NCBI GenBank assembly: GCA_900551885.1
Contig: URXS01000057.1
Span: 1-12,504 of the forward strand
DNA length: 12,504 nucleotides
Direction: 5' to 3'
Source of the DNA: an uncultured Oscillibacter sp.
GTDB taxonomy: Bacteria > Bacillota > Clostridia > Oscillospirales > Oscillospiraceae
Positions within the stretch are counted from its first letter, which is position 1, and every line of letters starts with the position of its first letter. Below are positions 5,308 through 12,393 of the stretch, piece by piece. Below the pieces are notes generated by a model. The model had not been told where the DNA came from. It made no database searches and saw nothing but the letters and a program-made list of their open reading frames with translations. A program made the position numbers and the translations under genes.

Positions 5308-7720
5308 CTTTCTTAGCGGTGGATTTCACAGCGGGTTTCTTCGCCGCTGTGGTCTTCTTGGCCGCGGCCGTCTTCTTCGCCGCCGCGGCTTTCGTGGCCG
5401 TTTTCTTGGTGGTAGTCTTGGTTCCGGCGGCCTTGGCGGTGGTCTTTTTGGCCGCTGCGCTCTTGGAAGCGGTCTTTTTCGCCGTCGCGGTCTTGGAAGA
5501 TGCCTTTTCTGCCGTCGGCTTCTCCGCCTCTCCGGCGGTCTCTTCTGCCGGAGCCGTCTCCTCCCCCTCGGGCTTTTTCTTGGGATAGCCCCGCTTCTCC
5601 TCCGGCAGGAAGTTGCTGCAAGCGGGATTGATGCAGAAGGGCCGCTTGAAGCCCCGGCCCGCCTTTTTGAACATGGTCTGGCCACAGACCGGGCAGTCGT
5701 CCTTCACTGGCACATCCCAGGTCATGAAGTCACACTTGGTGCTCTCGTCCCGGCTGTTCATATGCTCGCAGCAGTAGTAAGTGTACTGCTTGTTGGTCTT
5801 CTTGCTGGTGCCGGTACGCTTCATCAGCCGCCCGCCGCACTTGGGACAGCGGCCGGGCATTTCCACCACCAGCGGCATGGTGAAGCTGCACTCGGGGTAG
5901 CCCGGGCAGGCCAGGAAGCGGCCGAACCGGCCGGACTTGACCACCAGGTTCCGCCCGCACTCCGGGCAGATCTCCTCGCTGACCTCGTCGGGCACCTTGA
6001 TGCGGGTACCCTCCAGATCTTTTTCCGCCTGCTTCAGGTTCTGGGCAAAGTCTCCGTAAAATTCCCGCAGCACGCTCTTCCAGGGCGTGGTGCCCTCCTC
6101 CACGGAGTCCAGCTTTTGCTCCATGTGGGCGGTGAATTTCAAATCGGCGATGTCGGGGAACTTCTCCTTCATCAGCGCCGTCACTACCCGGCCCAGATTG
6201 GTGATGTGGAGGTACTTGCCCTCTTTCATCACATACTCCCGGTCCAGGATGGTGGACACGGTGGGGGCGTAGGTGGAGGGCCGGCCAATACCCTGCTCCT
6301 CCATAGCCCGAATCAGCGTGGCGTCGGTATAGTGGGCCGGGGGCTGGGTAAAGTGCTGGTCCCGGGAGAAGTCCTTCAGTGTCAGGATCTCCCCCTCCCG
6401 CAACGCCGGCAGGGGAGATTCCTTTTCCTCCTTCTCCTCGTCCTTGCCCTCCTCGTACACAGCGGTGTAGCCGGAGAATTTCAGGCTGGAGGAGCTGGAG
6501 CGGAAGCTGTGTCCGGCGGCGTCGATCTCCACCGAGACGCTGTCATACACGGCGTTGGCCATCTGGCAGGCCACGTAGCGGCTCCAGATCAGCTTGTAGA
6601 GCCGGTACTGCTCTCCGGTCAGGTCTTTTTTGAGCTGCTCCGGCGTCCATTCCACATTGCTGGGACGAATGGCCTCGTGGGCATCCTGGGCGTTGGCCTT
6701 GGCCTTGTAGCGGTGGGTCTGGGGCGGATAGTAGTCCTTGCCGTAGCGGCTGAGAATGAAACTCTTGGTAGCCGCAATGGCCTCCTCGGAGATCCGCAGG
6801 GAGTCGGTACGCATGTAGGTGATCAGACCCACAGCGCCCTCCCCCTCGATATCCACGCCCTCATAGAGCTGCTGGGCGATGGCCATGGTCCGCCGGGGCG
6901 TCATGGAGAGCTTCCGGGACGCCTCCTGCTGCATGGTGGAGGTGGTGAAGGGGGGTGAGGGACTGCGCTGCTTATCGGTGCGCTTGACGCTCTTGACAGT
7001 GAAGGCGGCGTTCTCCGTCTCCCGAACCACCGCATCCACCTCTTCTGCGGATTTCAGCTCCGCCTTTTTGCCATCCTTACCATGATAGCGGGCGGCAAAG
7101 GGGATCTTCTTCAGGTCGTTGCCCAGGAGGTTTGCGTCCAGGGTCCAGTACTCCTCCGGCTGGAAGGCCTCGATCTCCCGGTCCCGGTCATCCACCATCC
7201 GAGTAGCCACGGACTGGACCCGCCCGGCGGAGAGCCCGCGGCGGATCTTCTTCCACAGCAGGGGGCTGAGCTCATAGCCCACGATCCGGTCCAGGATGCG
7301 GCGGGCCTGCTGGGCATCCACCAGGTTCTGGTCGATGTCCCGGGGCTCCTGGATGCTCTCCTGAACCACCTTCTTGGTGATCTCGTTAAAGGTCACCCGC
7401 CGGGTCTTCTCGTCCGGCAGGTCCAAAAGCTGTTTCAGATGCCAGGAAATGGCCTCGCCCTCCCGGTCCGGGTCAGTGGCAAGGTAGACCATGTCGGCGC
7501 TCTTGGCGGATTTTTTCAGGGCGGAGATGATGTCCTCCTTGCCCTTGATGGGCTGATAGACCGGCTCGAAATCGTGCTCCAGGTCCACGCCCAGCACGCT
7601 CTTGGGCAGATCCCGCAGATGGCCCATGCAGGCGGTGACCTCGAAATCCTTGCCCAGATATTTCCCGATGGTTTTGGCCTTCGCAGGAGACTCCACGATG
7701 ACCAGGCTGTGCTTTGCCAT
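5291..7720 (-). CDS. topA: DNA topoisomerase I (type IA) with Lys/Ala-rich tail
   Basis: TopA relaxes negative supercoils by single-strand cutting and passage. The 809-aa protein begins with a Toprim domain: VESPAKAKTIGKYLG with Glu10, then TDPDREGEA with Asp83, Asp85 and Glu87. The catalytic tyrosine is Tyr302 in GLITYMRTDSLRIS. Three Cys-rich zinc-finger-like modules follow at about 585-611 (CPECG...CPGYPEC), 625-663 (CPKCG...CC...C) and 676-701 (CPVCG...CINPAC). The last 70 residues (about 740-809) are a histone-H1-like run of AKKTA/AAKKT units after an acidic Glu/Pro/Ala linker. The ATG at 7720 has GGAGGT 4 nt upstream. It sits between dprA and trmFO, as in B. subtilis. The tail is unusual for the well-studied Firmicutes enzymes, while Lys-rich tails are known in actinobacterial TopA. 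Confidence 0.98.
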   Translation of the reverse strand: MAKHSLVIVESPAKAKTIGKYLGKDFEVTACMGHLRDLPKSVLGVDLEHDFEPVYQPIKGKEDIISALKKSAKSADMVYLATDPDREGEAISWHLKQLLDLPDEKTRRVTFNEITKKVVQESIQEPRDIDQNLVDAQQARRILDRIVGYELSPLLWKKIRRGLSAGRVQSVATRMVDDRDREIEAFQPEEYWTLDANLLGNDLKKIPFAARYHGKDGKKAELKSAEEVDAVVRETENAAFTVKSVKRTDKQRSPSPPFTTSTMQQEASRKLSMTPRRTMAIAQQLYEGVDIEGEGAVGLITYMRTDSLRISEEAIAATKSFILSRYGKDYYPPQTHRYKAKANAQDAHEAIRPSNVEWTPEQLKKDLTGEQYRLYKLIWSRYVACQMANAVYDSVSVEIDAAGHSFRSSSSSLKFSGYTAVYEEGKDEEKEEKESPLPALREGEILTLKDFSRDQHFTQPPAHYTDATLIRAMEEQGIGRPSTYAPTVSTILDREYVMKEGKYLHITNLGRVVTALMKEKFPDIADLKFTAHMEQKLDSVEEGTTPWKSVLREFYGDFAQNLKQAEKDLEGTRIKVPDEVSEEICPECGRNLVVKSGRFGRFLACPGYPECSFTMPLVVEMPGRCPKCGGRLMKRTGTSKKTNKQYTYYCCEHMNSRDESTKCDFMTWDVPVKDDCPVCGQTMFKKAGRGFKRPFCINPACSNFLPEEKRGYPKKKPEGEETAPAEETAGEAEKPTAEKASSKTATAKKTASKSAAAKKTTAKAAGTKTTTKKTATKAAAAKKTAAAKKTTAAKKPAVKSTAKKAAPEA

Positions 7721-7735
7721 AGTTACCTCCGAATT

Positions 7736-7756
7736 CGGGCGGGACCGTCCCGCCCG
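7736..7756 (-). other. GC-rich hairpin in the topA leader
   Basis: A perfect 9-bp stem (7736-7744 with 7748-7756) closes a 3-nt loop 5 bp upstream of the topA ribosome site GGAGGT (7725-7730). No U-tract follows on the minus strand. It may affect topA translation or mark an RNA-processing point. The dprA-topA gap (7721-7825) also holds a second 7-bp repeat (7791-7797 with 7809-7815) and no AT-rich promoter. Confidence 0.5.
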
Positions 7757-7818
7757 CTGTTTCCCCTGAAAGGCCCGTATGGGACGGCGTCTCCGGGGCG
7801 GGGAATTTCCCGGAGGCG

Positions 7819-7835
7819 GACGGACTCACTCCGTC
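7819..7835 (-). other. Small hairpin enclosing the dprA stop codon
   Basis: GACGGA (7819-7824) pairs with TCCGTC (7830-7835) around a 5-nt loop that contains the dprA TGA. The stem is only 6 bp and could be chance in GC-rich DNA, but the layout copies the topA stop codon hairpin. Confidence 0.4.
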
Positions 7836-9007
7836 AGTGTCACGGCGCGGGTGTACCGCTTGCCGCTGTGCTGTTCAATCAGATGCTCGATCTCCAGCAC
7901 CGTCAGGGCGGAAAGAACCCGGCGGGTGGGGAGGTCCGTCAACTCGATCAGGTCGTCCACCAGCATGGGCTCCTCCTCCGGGAGGGCCTTCAGCAGAGTG
8001 ATCTGATCGTCAGTCAGGCTCAAATCATTGTGGGAGAGGCTCACAGAGGGCGGCACCGGTCTGGGCTCCGTCTTCTGCCGGGCCTGATAGCCCAATATGG
8101 AGGGCTGATGCCTGGATTCCTCCGGCCGCAGCTTGTCCGGGAACCGGGCCTCGTATTCCTGCAGGAGGTCCCAGGCCTCGGACACCAGGCCCGCGCCGTC
8201 CCGAATCAGCCGGTTGCAGCCCACGCTGGTAGGCGCGTCGATGGGGCCGGGGACGGCGAACACCTCCCGGCCCTGCTCCAACGCAGTTCCGGCGGTGATC
8301 AGTGCGCCGCTGCGCTCCGGGGCCTCCACCACCAGCGTGGCCAGGCACAGCCCGGAGAGAATGCGGTTGCGGACAGGGAAGTGCCATCCGGCGGGCTCCG
8401 TGCCCGGCGGGTACTCGCTTAAAATTGCGCCGGCGGCAGCCACGTCCTCATAGAGGTAGCGGCTCTCCGGCGGGTAAAGGACATCCAGTCCGTTGCCCAC
8501 CACTGCCGCGGTCACGCCGCCTGCCCGAAGGGCGCCCCGGGTAGCGGCGGCGTCAATGCCCTTGGCCAACCCGGTCACTACCACAGCGCCGCCGCGGGTG
8601 AGACCATAGCCCAACTTCTCCGCACAGGTGACGCCGTAGGGCGTACAATCCCGGGTGCCCACCACAGCCACCGCCACCTCCTCGTCAAAGACCGGCAGGC
8701 GGCCCTGGACGTACAGCAGGCAAGGCGGGTCATAGATGTTCTTCAGACGGCCGGGGTATGCCGCGTCCTGGAGGGTCAGGATGCGGATGTTCAGCCGCTG
8801 GCAGTCCGCCAGAATCCGGTCGGCGGTGGAGAGGTCCTTGTTTTTCAGGAGCGCCGCCTGCTGGCGGGTGATGCCCTCGGTCAACAGCACCTCCTCCGGG
8901 TCGGCGTAGTACACGTCCTCGGGAGAGGGAAAATGGCGCAGCAGGGCCAGCCGGGTCTGATTGGTCAGTCCCGTCAGCTCTGTCAGCCACAGCCAATACT
9001 TCAGCAT
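7826..9007 (-). CDS. dprA: DNA-processing protein DprA (Smf)
   Basis: DprA binds incoming single-stranded DNA during natural transformation and loads RecA; non-competent bacteria keep it too. Counting from the ATG at 9007 (393 aa), an N-terminal helical region (about 1-105) precedes the Rossmann-fold domain. That domain has VVGTRDCTPYG (116-125), TGLAKGIDAAA (145-155), GNGLDVLYPP (171-180), SEYPPGT (197-203), FPVRNRILSGL (210-220), VVEAPERSGALITA (226-239) and VFAVPG (249-254). A C-terminal winged-helix domain covers about 335-390. The start has GGAGGG (9015-9020) 7 nt upstream and overlaps the end of the preceding methyltransferase gene by 7 bp, so translation is probably coupled. A longer reading from 9043 lacks support. 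No competence pilus genes are in the window. Confidence 0.97.
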   Translation of the reverse strand: MLKYWLWLTELTGLTNQTRLALLRHFPSPEDVYYADPEEVLLTEGITRQQAALLKNKDLSTADRILADCQRLNIRILTLQDAAYPGRLKNIYDPPCLLYVQGRLPVFDEEVAVAVVGTRDCTPYGVTCAEKLGYGLTRGGAVVVTGLAKGIDAAATRGALRAGGVTAAVVGNGLDVLYPPESRYLYEDVAAAGAILSEYPPGTEPAGWHFPVRNRILSGLCLATLVVEAPERSGALITAGTALEQGREVFAVPGPIDAPTSVGCNRLIRDGAGLVSEAWDLLQEYEARFPDKLRPEESRHQPSILGYQARQKTEPRPVPPSVSLSHNDLSLTDDQITLLKALPEEEPMLVDDLIELTDLPTRRVLSALTVLEIEHLIEQHSGKRYTRAVTLTE

Positions 9008-9777
9008 GGCCTTTCCCTCCCATCTTCCCGGGCACCCTCCCACAGCACCACAGCGGCGGCCACCGCGGCGTTCAGGGATTCGCAGGTGCTGTTCATGGGG
9101 ATCTTCAAGGTTTTGTCACACAGGGCCAGGGCCTCCGGTGAGATGCCCCGCCCCTCGCTGCCGATGACCACGGCGCAGCGGGACAAATCCACATCCCGCA
9201 CATCTGCCGTGTTTTCCGACAGAGCCGTGGCGTACAGAGGCAGTCCCGCTGCCCGGACCAGCTCCGCCGCCCGCTCCAATGCGCAGCAGTAGATGACCTG
9301 GCGGAAGTGGACTCCCATGCCAGCCCGGATGGTCTTTGGGTTATACAGGTCGGCGCAGCCGGGAAGCAGCACCACCGTCCAGCCAAAGGCGTCGGCGGTG
9401 CGGAGGATGGTGCCCACGTTGCCCGGGTCCTGGACGCCGTCCAGCAGCAGGTAACGACCGGGTGCCAGATGGTCCGGTGGGTCGGTTTTTCCCTTCAGGC
9501 AGGAGAACACCACTCCCTGGGGGGTCTCCATGGGGCTGACGGAGCGCATGACGCTCTCCGTCACCTGCACTACCCGGGCAGGTGCGGACAGGGGCGGCAG
9601 AACTGTCCCCTCCGTGTACAGCACCGCCGTGACGGTCTGGCCCCACAGCTCTGCCTCCCGCAGCAGCTTGGGGCTATCACACAGGCACTCCCCGGTCTTC
9701 TCCCGGTAAGACCGGGAGGAAGCCAGCTTGCGGAAATGGGTACACAGAGGATTGGTCCGACTGGTAATGATCTCCAT
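9001..9777 (-). CDS. TrmH/SpoU-family RNA 2'-O-ribose methyltransferase
   Basis: This enzyme probably transfers a methyl group from S-adenosylmethionine to a ribose 2'-OH of rRNA or tRNA; the exact target cannot be read from the sequence. The 258-aa protein has an N-terminal substrate-binding region (about 1-95) and the SpoU catalytic domain with its knot motifs: LLDGVQDPGNVGTILRTADAFG region (111-132), VIGSEGRGIS (204-213) and IPMNSTCESLNAAVAAAVVL (227-245). The ATG at 9777 is chosen because AAAGGAG (9783-9789) is 5 nt upstream and the protein then begins like its relatives (MEIITSRTNP). The longer frame from 9837 starts inside a GC hairpin region. It follows lysS by 83 bp and overlaps dprA by 7 bp. 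Alternatives are an RlmB-like 23S rRNA G-methylase or a YsgA-type protein. Confidence 0.92.
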   Translation of the reverse strand: MEIITSRTNPLCTHFRKLASSRSYREKTGECLCDSPKLLREAELWGQTVTAVLYTEGTVLPPLSAPARVVQVTESVMRSVSPMETPQGVVFSCLKGKTDPPDHLAPGRYLLLDGVQDPGNVGTILRTADAFGWTVVLLPGCADLYNPKTIRAGMGVHFRQVIYCCALERAAELVRAAGLPLYATALSENTADVRDVDLSRCAVVIGSEGRGISPEALALCDKTLKIPMNSTCESLNAAVAAAVVLWEGAREDGRERPC

Positions 9778-9823
9778 GGCTGCTCCTTTCCGGCGTTGTC
9801 CTGCTTCGGGGTGAGGCGGGTGC

Positions 9824-9850
9824 GTCCCCGGCCCCAAAAGGGCCGGGGAC
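9824..9850 (-). other. Strong GC hairpin between lysS and the methyltransferase gene
   Basis: A perfect 11-bp GC stem (9824-9834 with 9840-9850) closes a 5-nt loop and begins 10 bp past the lysS stop. On the minus strand it is followed by GCACCCGCC, so there is no U-tract and standard intrinsic termination is unlikely. It could stabilise the greA-lysS RNA end or act as a Rho-related or processing site. The rest of the gap shows no promoter. Confidence 0.65.
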
Positions 9851-9860
9851 GGGAAACGTT

Positions 9861-11789
9861 TTAATAGAGCTTGGTGCCCGCGGGGATACCGTCGTCCACC
9901 ATCAGGCAGCGGAGCTTTTCCGCGCCCTCTTCGTGGTGGATGGCAGAGATGATCATGCCGCAGGAATCGATGCCCATCATCTTCCGGGGCGGCAGATTCG
10001 TAATGGCGATCAGGGTCTTGCCCACCAGTTCCTCGGGCTCATAATACCCGTGGATGCCACTGAGGATCACCCGGTCAGTGCCGGAGCCGTCGTCCAGGAC
10101 GAATTTCAGGAGCTTCTTGCTCTTGGGCACCGCCGAGCACGCCTTCACCTTCACCGCCCGGAAATCGGACCGGCTGAAGGTCTCAAAGTCCACCATATCC
10201 TGGAACAAAGGCTCGATCTCCACCTTGGAAAAATCGATGGCCGGGAGGGCCGCCGAAGCCGGTTCCGCCTTGGGTGCGTCGGCTTTGGGTGTATCCAACG
10301 GCTTCATGGTGGGGAAGAGAATCACTTCCCGAATGGTCTCAGCTCCGGTCAGCAGCATGACGCACCGGTCGATGCCCATGCCCATGCCGCCGGTGGGGGG
10401 CATGCCGTACTCCAGGGCAGTGAGGAAGTCCTCATCCAGCATCTCCGTCTCCTCATCACCCCGTTCCCGCTGTTCCACCTGCTTTTCGAAGCGGAACCGC
10501 TGATCGATGGGGTCATTGAGCTCGGAGTAGGCGTTGGCCAACTCACTGCGGCAGATAAACAGCTCAAACCGCTCGGTAAGGCGGGGGTCCGCCGGGCTCC
10601 GCTTGGTCAGGGGGCTCACCTCCACCGGATACATGGTGATGAAGGTGGGCTGGACCAGCTTCTCCTCCACCCGCTGGTCAAAGACCTCATACAGGGCATT
10701 GCCCCAGGTCTTTTCAGCGGCCTCCGCCAGCTCTACGCCGATGGCCTTGGCAGCAGCCACGGCCTCGGCGTCATCGGTGATGGCGCCGAAGTCGATACCG
10801 GTGTACTCCTTCACGGCGTCCACCATGGTCAGACGGCGCCAGCCGGGCGTCAGGTCCACATCCTCACCCAGCCAGTGGATCTGATAGGTCCCCAGAATGG
10901 CCTGGGCGGCGCCGGAGAGGATACCTTCGGCAATGTCCATCATACCGTGGAAGTCCGTATAGGCCTGGTACAGCTCCACCGTGGTAAATTCCGGGTTGTG
11001 CTTGGGGTCCATGCCCTCGTTGCGGAAAATGCGGCCGATCTCATACACCCGGTCCATGCCGCCCACGATCAGCCGCTTCAGGGGCAGCTCCGTGGCGATG
11101 CGCATATACATGTCGATGTCCAGGGTGTTGTGGTGGGTGATGAAGGGCCGGGCGGCGGCACCGCCGGCAATGGTATTCAGAACCGGCGTCTCCACCTCGA
11201 TATAGCCCATGTTGTCCAGATAATCCCGCATGAACTTAATAAAACGGGAGCGAATCAGGAAATTGCGCTTGACCTCCGGGTTGACGATCAGGTCCACATA
11301 GCGCTGGCGATAGCGCAGCTCCGTATTGGTCAGGCCGTGGAACTTCTCCGGCAGGGGCAGCAGGGACTTGCTCAGCAGGGTGATATTCCTGGCCCGGACG
11401 CTCATCTCGCCCCGCTGGGTGCGGAACACCTCACCGTCCACGCCCACGATGTCGCCAATGTCGTACTTCTTGAACTGCTTATAGACGTCCTCGTCCATCT
11501 CGTCCTGGCGGGCGTAGAGCTGGATGCGGCCATCCCGGTCCTGGAGGTCGCAGAAGCTGACCTTGCCCATGCCCCGCTTGCTCATCAGGCGGCCGGCCAC
11601 CTTCACACTCTGGCCCTCCAGGGCATCAAAGTTCTCCTTGATCTGAGCGGAGGTGTGGTCCCAGACAAAACGGGTGATCTGGAAGGGGTTCTTTCCCTCC
11701 GCCTGGAGGGCCGTCAGCTTTTCCCGGCGGACCTTGCTCTGCTGGCTTAAGTCCTGCTCCGGCTGCTGATTGGTCTTTTGTTCAGACAT
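9861..11789 (-). CDS. lysS: Lysyl-tRNA synthetase (class II) with C-terminal tRNA-binding domain
   Basis: LysRS charges tRNA-Lys with lysine. The 642-aa protein has an N-terminal OB-fold anticodon domain (about 63-140) and a class II catalytic core. The core shows motif 1 around 185-205, motif 2 as VYEIGRIFRNEGMDPKHNPE (248-267) and motif 3 as GGMGMGIDRCVMLLTG (467-482). Usual bacterial LysRS ends near residue 500. Here a Pro/Ala/Lys linker (498-518) leads to a second OB-fold of the Trbp111/EMAP-II type (about 520-642). Its marks are FRAVKVKACSAVPKSKKLL, VILSGIHGYYEPEELVGK and NLPPRKMMGIDSCGMI, the pattern usually found at the C-terminus of MetRS. The ATG follows greA by 12 bp; its ribosome site AAGGAG (11798-11803) shares bases with the greA stop, implying coupling. 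No frameshift is seen at the fusion. Confidence 0.98.
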   Translation of the reverse strand: MSEQKTNQQPEQDLSQQSKVRREKLTALQAEGKNPFQITRFVWDHTSAQIKENFDALEGQSVKVAGRLMSKRGMGKVSFCDLQDRDGRIQLYARQDEMDEDVYKQFKKYDIGDIVGVDGEVFRTQRGEMSVRARNITLLSKSLLPLPEKFHGLTNTELRYRQRYVDLIVNPEVKRNFLIRSRFIKFMRDYLDNMGYIEVETPVLNTIAGGAAARPFITHHNTLDIDMYMRIATELPLKRLIVGGMDRVYEIGRIFRNEGMDPKHNPEFTTVELYQAYTDFHGMMDIAEGILSGAAQAILGTYQIHWLGEDVDLTPGWRRLTMVDAVKEYTGIDFGAITDDAEAVAAAKAIGVELAEAAEKTWGNALYEVFDQRVEEKLVQPTFITMYPVEVSPLTKRSPADPRLTERFELFICRSELANAYSELNDPIDQRFRFEKQVEQRERGDEETEMLDEDFLTALEYGMPPTGGMGMGIDRCVMLLTGAETIREVILFPTMKPLDTPKADAPKAEPASAALPAIDFSKVEIEPLFQDMVDFETFSRSDFRAVKVKACSAVPKSKKLLKFVLDDGSGTDRVILSGIHGYYEPEELVGKTLIAITNLPPRKMMGIDSCGMIISAIHHEEGAEKLRCLMVDDGIPAGTKLY

Positions 11790-11801
11790 CTCTTCCGCTC
11801 C

Positions 11802-12275
11802 TTACCGCTCAATCTTGCACACCGTATAGACAATGGCGCCCTGGGGGGCCTCCACGATAACGGTGTCACCCTCTTTGGCGCCCACCAGGGCCTTGCCGAA
11901 AGGGGATTCCTCGGAAATGATACCGTGCATGGGGTCCGCCTCCTGAGAGCCCACGATCTTATAGGCCGGCAGCTCCTTGCCGTCCTTGCCGGCCACCGTC
12001 ACCTTGCAGCCGATAGTGACCACGTTGGTGGGCGCGTTGGCTTCATCCACGATGACTACGTGCTGGAGGATCTCTTCCAGCTCGGCAATGCGGGAATACA
12101 GCTTGCCCTGCTCGTTCTTGGCCTCATCGTACTCGCTGTTCTCGCTCAGGTCGCCGAAGCCGCGGGCCACCTTGATCTGCTCAGCCACCTCGTCGGACCG
12201 GGTGGTCTTGAGATAGTTCAGTTCCTCCTGCAGCTCCTGGGCCCGGGCCGCACTCATTTTGTATTCTTTTTCCAT
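11802..12275 (-). CDS. greA: Transcription elongation factor GreA
   Basis: GreA enters the RNA polymerase secondary channel and stimulates cleavage of backtracked RNA. The 157-aa protein has family length, an N-terminal coiled-coil (about 8-75) with the tip motif GDLSENSEYDEAKNEQ (41-56, predicted acidic tip residues Asp42 and Glu45), and a C-terminal FKBP-like domain ending in IVYTVCKIER. The ATG at 12275 is chosen over one at 12296 because AAAGGA (12285-12290) lies 9 nt before it. The upstream ATG has no ribosome site and falls next to a palindrome. greA is the first gene behind a perfect-consensus promoter and is tightly linked to lysS; greA-lysS pairing is frequent in Clostridia. Confidence 0.97.
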   Translation of the reverse strand: MEKEYKMSAARAQELQEELNYLKTTRSDEVAEQIKVARGFGDLSENSEYDEAKNEQGKLYSRIAELEEILQHVVIVDEANAPTNVVTIGCKVTVAGKDGKELPAYKIVGSQEADPMHGIISEESPFGKALVGAKEGDTVIVEAPQGAIVYTVCKIER

Positions 12276-12299
12276 GTCCAAAGTTCCTTTCCGCATTCT

Positions 12300-12315
12300 A
12301 TTTTCCCGGGAAAAT
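12300..12315. repeat. 16-bp perfect palindrome in the greA leader
   Basis: The sequence ATTTTCCCGGGAAAAT is perfectly self-complementary. It lies about 25 nt upstream of the greA start and about 50 bp downstream of the -10 box. It could be a protein-binding operator acting as a roadblock, or a short RNA stem (6 bp with a 4-nt loop) near the ribosome site. Confidence 0.6.
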
Positions 12316-12364
12316 GACCCTCCATCTCCCTGAACATACTTATTCTATAATATCATAGAGTTGT

Positions 12365-12393
12365 ATTATAGAGTCTGAATTTCAGAATGTCAA
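12365..12393 (-). promoter_or_regulatory. Perfect-consensus sigma-A promoter of greA-lysS
   Basis: On the minus strand the -35 box is TTGACA (12388-12393) and the -10 box is TATAAT (12365-12370), exactly 17 bp apart. Both hexamers and the spacing match the housekeeping consensus. RNA would start near 12358, leaving a leader of about 83 nt. The spacer carries a 13-bp palindrome, TCTGAA-T-TTCAGA (12374-12386), which is a candidate operator. The -35 box overlaps the stop codon of the upstream reading frame. Confidence 0.88.

Noticed and set aside
5300..5510. Possible tandem DNA repeat or minisatellite
   Set aside because: The units are degenerate and follow the coding of the AKKTA-type tail; no exact repeat period is visible.
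5255..6958. 567-codon open frame on the plus strand
   Set aside because: It is antisense to topA; its low-complexity Gly/Leu/Arg start mirrors the Lys/Ala tail codons. It has no supported ribosome site or motif.
7736..7815. GC hairpins before topA as an intrinsic terminator or riboswitch
   Set aside because: No U-tract follows either hairpin and no conserved aptamer pattern is recognisable; they are kept only as hairpins.
7082..8422. 446-codon plus-strand frame spanning topA and dprA
   Set aside because: It crosses two well-supported minus-strand genes and their junction and shows no recognisable domain.
9933..11750. 605-codon open frame on the plus strand
   Set aside because: It lies wholly antisense to lysS, is rich in His/Gly/Leu/Gln with no domain pattern, and arises from strong third-position GC bias on the other strand.
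12351..12373. Second promoter from the repeated CTCTAT(A/G)ATA units downstream of the greA -10 box
   Set aside because: The second TATGAT has no -35 hexamer at proper distance (ATTCAG there) and no TGn extension.
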